NCBI GenBank assembly: GCA_024305405.1
Contig: JAKNDB010000068.1
Coordinates: 1,916,501 to 1,980,500, forward strand
Reading direction: 5' to 3'
From: Dirofilaria immitis
Lineage: Eukaryota > Nematoda > Chromadorea > Rhabditida > Onchocercidae
DNA: 64,000 nt
Below, one piece after another: positions 60,313 to 64,000 of the stretch. A program made the position numbers and the translations under genes. Below the pieces are notes generated by a model. That model was given only the letters and a program-made list of their open reading frames with translations. It searched no databases and was not told the DNA's origin. Each line of letters opens with the position of its first letter. Position 1 is the stretch's first letter.

Positions 60313-62845
60313 CAAGTTTATAGATGAAAGTGAAATTAATAAAATTCGCTAACCAATTAAATAGTCAAATAATGAAGTAGGAAATTGCATAAAATAATTA
60401 ACAATATATTTTTCAGTAAATTACTAATAACCTAACAAGCTTAATTGTTAAATGGAGCGTATCGGCGAAAGCCGAAGCATGCAAATAGTTGTATACAGAT
60501 AAAAATGCGAGAAAAGACATTAATGTAAATAGTAAGCCAAAATTATGAGATCATAAACTAGAAGAAGAACGACAAAACCCAAGAAAAGATACGATCTATC
60601 AGTAAGCGATGTTGTTCATATTCTCTGAATTTTTCTGTGTTCGTGTTTGATATTCGTTTGTATTGCTCATTTGATGCAACCTTTGTATAGGCACGATATT
60701 GTGCTTATAATATCGTTTGAGCCCAATATAGAAAAAATTTCTCTCATTATATTCGGAAAAAAATAAATTTCCGAAAGACCTTCCCCTCCATTTACAATTC
60801 CCAACATCAACTATAAATAAGTTTTTTAACATAAATTACAAAAAATTTCTATCAATTTCACATCTTTTCGATAGTTTTCAATCCCAGTATCTTAAAGCAG
60901 TCGGCCATTATAATAGCTGTCACCTTGCTAGCACTAATCGTTGATAATGAATTGTTGTTCCCCTTTAAAAAAATAAACTAATTAAATTATCACCATATAA
61001 CACACATGCATAATTAATCAATTATAATTAATTAATTCTTGATAATAATAATAAATAGTCCATTAATTAGTAATAATTAATTGTAAAAAAAAAAATAATC
61101 CAAAATTTATTTTCTTATCTCTTCTTTTCTTTTAAAGCTAATTGTACTTATCTACTTTTTTTTGTTTTGTATCGTAATAGAAAAAAATGTGAAAAATATG
61201 ACCATTAACCTTTAAGATATCGTTGATTTTTAATACTTAATGAAGGAATAAGTTTAAACATCATCACGATTGTGATTTCGAAATAAGAAATTCAAAAAAT
61301 TGCTTATTTTCTAATACTTCGAAAATTGATTATGAAGTAAAAGCATGGACGGACATGAGAGAGGAAATTCCATTAAACGAAAAAAATATCAGATAACAGA
61401 TGAATGATATATAAGTAAGCAACAACAATAATATTAGAAAAATTATTATAAATAAAGTTAGAACAAAAATAAAGTATGAATGGTTGACTAAATAATAAGA
61501 ATTCAATTGATAAAATACATGGATAATGAATATTTTTCTATTATACGTAGATTGACTATTCCTATTATACATAGATTGACTCTCCTACCTGAACGATTAT
61601 TTATATGTGCAGTTATTGGCGATTCGTACAATTCAGGCTGATGGAAATGACCAAATTATTTTTGCATTAAATCTCTGCTGCAAATTTTAATCTCGAAGTT
61701 TTACTTTATTTTTTTACTTCTTCATTAAAGAATATTTTGCTATAAACGTGTAAATAAGCGACTCTTCAAAACAAAATTATTTTTATGACTTTGTAAAGAT
61801 CTTCTGATGACAATGTTATGTTTTCCTTAGTTATGCAAACTTTGCCGTATAATTCTGAAGCTGATCTCTAGTAGGAATATTAACTTATTATGTTTAAAAA
61901 TGAGAAATGCCATATTTTACCAATATTGATTGCAAGATCTTTATTTTTTAATGCTAATTTATTTAGAAAAACATTTGTTATAAAAAATTTGTTCGCAAGA
62001 TCAAGGGCAATTTGAAATTAAAAGAGAATATTATCGTGAGAAAAAATGCCATTCCGAAAAGTTCTCCAAAAATTAAAATTTGTGAAATTGAATAATTCAG
62101 GTACAATGTCTGACTTAATTAATTTGCAAAAATTATTGTTTGCACAAAATATTGATGTTTATTTATAGATTTTTTTATTCAAAGTCTAGTTTTGTGAAAA
62201 CATTAAGCTTCTTTTAACCAATTAAGTCGATTATTTGGAAATTTTCTTCATAAAAGTAGCATGTTTTTGTTTGCGTCAGAAATCTTTATTTTAAACATCG
62301 TTTTAATCAAAAACATCTCATCTACATCTAACTTCTTCATAGATCAAAGAGATAAATGATGTAATTCAAGTGATATTACATAATTTGCAATATTTGATCT
62401 GTCCTACGTTTTAATGGTATTGCAGTTAGTAAGTAATAAATTGAAGTCGCGAGAAGCGGAGAATTAGATTCCTTTATGCTGGATTCAGATTGCTGGATGT
62501 ATGTTGTACTTGCATATTTACTGTATAATGCAAAATGAAAACAATTGATCGTTCAAAGAGCTCCATTTTCCATACAACTAGGGGACATATCCTGTAATAG
62601 CAGAATTGTACCAGGATTCCCCAGTTACACGGAAGAAAAAGGTCTTGAACACTAAAAGCATTTCTAAAGATGTGCTTCAATGAAGCAGTTGGATAACTAT
62701 ATCAGGTAACTTGATTTCCTTCTTCTCTTAAGTTATGTTATTGTCATTAAATTTGTCGTACTGATATCATTGAATTTGTGTGATAGATTGTAATTAATCG
62801 TTATGCTACTTTATGTTTACCAAATATATCGTAATAAAGATTTAA

Positions 62846-63127
62846 TTACTTAAGTTTGAGCTTTTTTTTAAGTGAATGAAATAAGAAAACTGACGAAATC
62901 TCTGAGAACTGAGAAGTTGAATTCACTCTTTCAATTTTGTCACGATCAGAAAGAAAACGTCGAGATGAAGCAAAAACGTTAGCAATGTTTTGATTAGAGT
63001 CTTGTGAAATTAAACATAATAAATTAGATAATTGCTTCATTGAAATATGATACATTATTTTAACCTTTTCACATAATTGAAGAATTGACAATTGAATGAA
63101 TATGTTTGTTTTAGAAATGTGAATCAA
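62846..63127 (-). CDS. Hypothetical open frame, possible exon
   Basis: About 90 codons on the minus strand with fairly normal composition (MYHISMKQLSNLLCLISQDS, FASSRRFLSDRDKIERVNST), ending in a Lys-rich tail. It has no recognised domain. A plus-strand frame overlaps its upstream part (63092-63358). It could be a terminal exon of a gene extending to the right, or chance. Confidence 0.25.
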   Translation of the reverse strand: MIHISKTNIFIQLSILQLCEKVKIMYHISMKQLSNLLCLISQDSNQNIANVFASSRRFLSDRDKIERVNSTSQFSEISSVFLFHSLKKKLKLK

Positions 63128-63597
63128 AACAAACTATATTATGAGATCACTTGTTTATATCAAAATATTTTAATTATATCAATATATTTATTATACGGTC
63201 ATTCTAAAAAACGTGAAGATTGGAATTTAGAAATAATTGCGATATCCGATTATTTATCAAACGTACTAAATGGAATTTTTGATATTTTTCAGAAACTTTT
63301 AAGAGATTTGATTAAAAAAATTTGCTATTTGATGGATTGGAATTATTCAATCGTTTAAAAAAGTCGAAAAACTTAATCATGTCAAATATTCTAGCAAATA
63401 TAATCATGGCATTTTAATTTTTAAAAGATCGATCTTTTAAAATTTAAGAAAATTGAATAGTTAAAATATTTCTAATTTGTATGCAATGAAATTATGAATA
63501 TAAGTAATTGCGAAAATGAAATAAGTGACCTTCATGTTCTGTTAGAACAAAAATACGCATTAAATACAAATTGTACGTAACCGTCACAAGTTAAAAC

Positions 63598-63735
63598 AAC
63601 GGTTTTAATGGAGGATATACCCAAACATCAGTCTGGGTATAAACATATTTATATGTTTATAGGAGGATATACCCAAACATGTTTATGAGGATATACCCAA
63701 ACATCAGTTTGGTATAAACATATTTATATGTTTAA
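63598..63735. repeat. Palindromic short-repeat cluster
   Basis: Three copies of GAGGATATACCCAAACAT alternate with AAACATATTTATATGTTT, itself a near-perfect palindrome. ATACCCA pairs with the following TGGGTAT across a loop, so each unit can fold into adjacent hairpins. Confidence 0.85.
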
Positions 63736-64000
63736 TGCCCTAAGATAGCTATGCAGTTTCTTTCTATCATCTTTCCATAATTGATATCACTTATATCTTT
63801 TGAATATAACATTAATTTTATCATTAATAGTATGTGTAATAATATTCTTCATAGATGTGCAACATTTGATTTCAGCAATTGTGAAATGGCAAGAAAAAAG
63901 AAATAGCAAAATCAAAAACTAAAATCATAGCAGAACTTTATGAATTCAGCATCAAATATTCAGAAAAAACGATGAAGAACGAGACAAGCCAAATCGATAT

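Larger units (their letters stand above)
54655..64000. other. Intergenic region with scattered gene and rRNA debris
   Basis: AT-rich DNA without a complete gene. It holds two exon-like minus-strand pieces (55741-55827 and about 56425-56555), a two-strand open segment (57476-57812), an SL1-like 22-mer (58921-58942), a truncated 18S rRNA remnant (59564-60110), short tandem repeats and a palindromic repeat cluster near the right end. Confidence 0.55.

Noticed and set aside
60599..60832. Minus-strand 77-codon frame with protein-like composition
   Set aside because: It has no recognised domain, splice context or partner exon. It lies among tandem repeats after the 18S remnant, so evidence is too thin to call a gene.
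60885..60970. GC-richer stretch considered as a 28S or ITS fragment
   Set aside because: I could not match it to a conserved rRNA segment from memory. A BLAST search would be needed.
62839..62860. Second SL1-like 22-mer (19 of 22 matches, plus strand)
   Set aside because: It is followed by CTTTTTT rather than a GT donor, and it lies over the 3' end of an opposite-strand open frame. All mismatches are at G/C positions, as expected for AT-rich chance similarity.

Overview
The window is nuclear DNA from a nematode, most likely a spirurid/filarial species. It is very AT-rich, with long A/T runs and microsatellites. The genes have many small exons with nematode-type acceptors (TTTCAG, TTTTAG) and GTAAGT-like donors. 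Several first coding exons sit directly behind an acceptor, as expected for spliced-leader trans-splicing. A decayed 18S rRNA piece also reads as nematode. There is no bacterial-style operon, CRISPR array or prokaryotic mobile element. The species cannot be fixed from the sequence alone.

Layout. 1.5-10.46 kb (minus): a three-exon FAM173/ATPSCKMT-type mitochondrial lysine methyltransferase whose first intron is about 8 kb. Inside that intron, on the same strand, lies a complete intronless XPR1-like SPX-EXS phosphate exporter (4.7-6.87 kb). 13.2-20.97 kb (plus): 19 exons of eIF3a (C. elegans egl-45/eif-3.A). 23.1-29.2 kb (minus): an 18-exon gene for a novel, apparently single-pass membrane protein with a Cys cluster and polyglutamine. 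36.0-46.57 kb (minus): 22 exons of a class I myosin of the MYO1D/HUM-5 type, reconstructed from start to stop. 46.6-64 kb is repeat-rich DNA with no convincing complete gene. It holds several minisatellites, a truncated 18S rRNA remnant, an SL1-like 22-mer and a few orphan exon-like pieces.

The genes do not form one pathway. They are housekeeping or cell-biology functions: translation initiation, phosphate export, mitochondrial protein methylation and an actin motor. FAM173 and eIF3a are divergent; eIF3a and the novel membrane gene are convergent; the novel gene and the myosin are tandem.

Sequence quality matters here. All five genes are interrupted by single-base frame breaks. I count 22 one-base losses, nearly all at homopolymers, and one gain. 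Restoring those bases makes each of the five coding sums an exact multiple of three. I read this as uncorrected assembly error rather than pseudogenisation.
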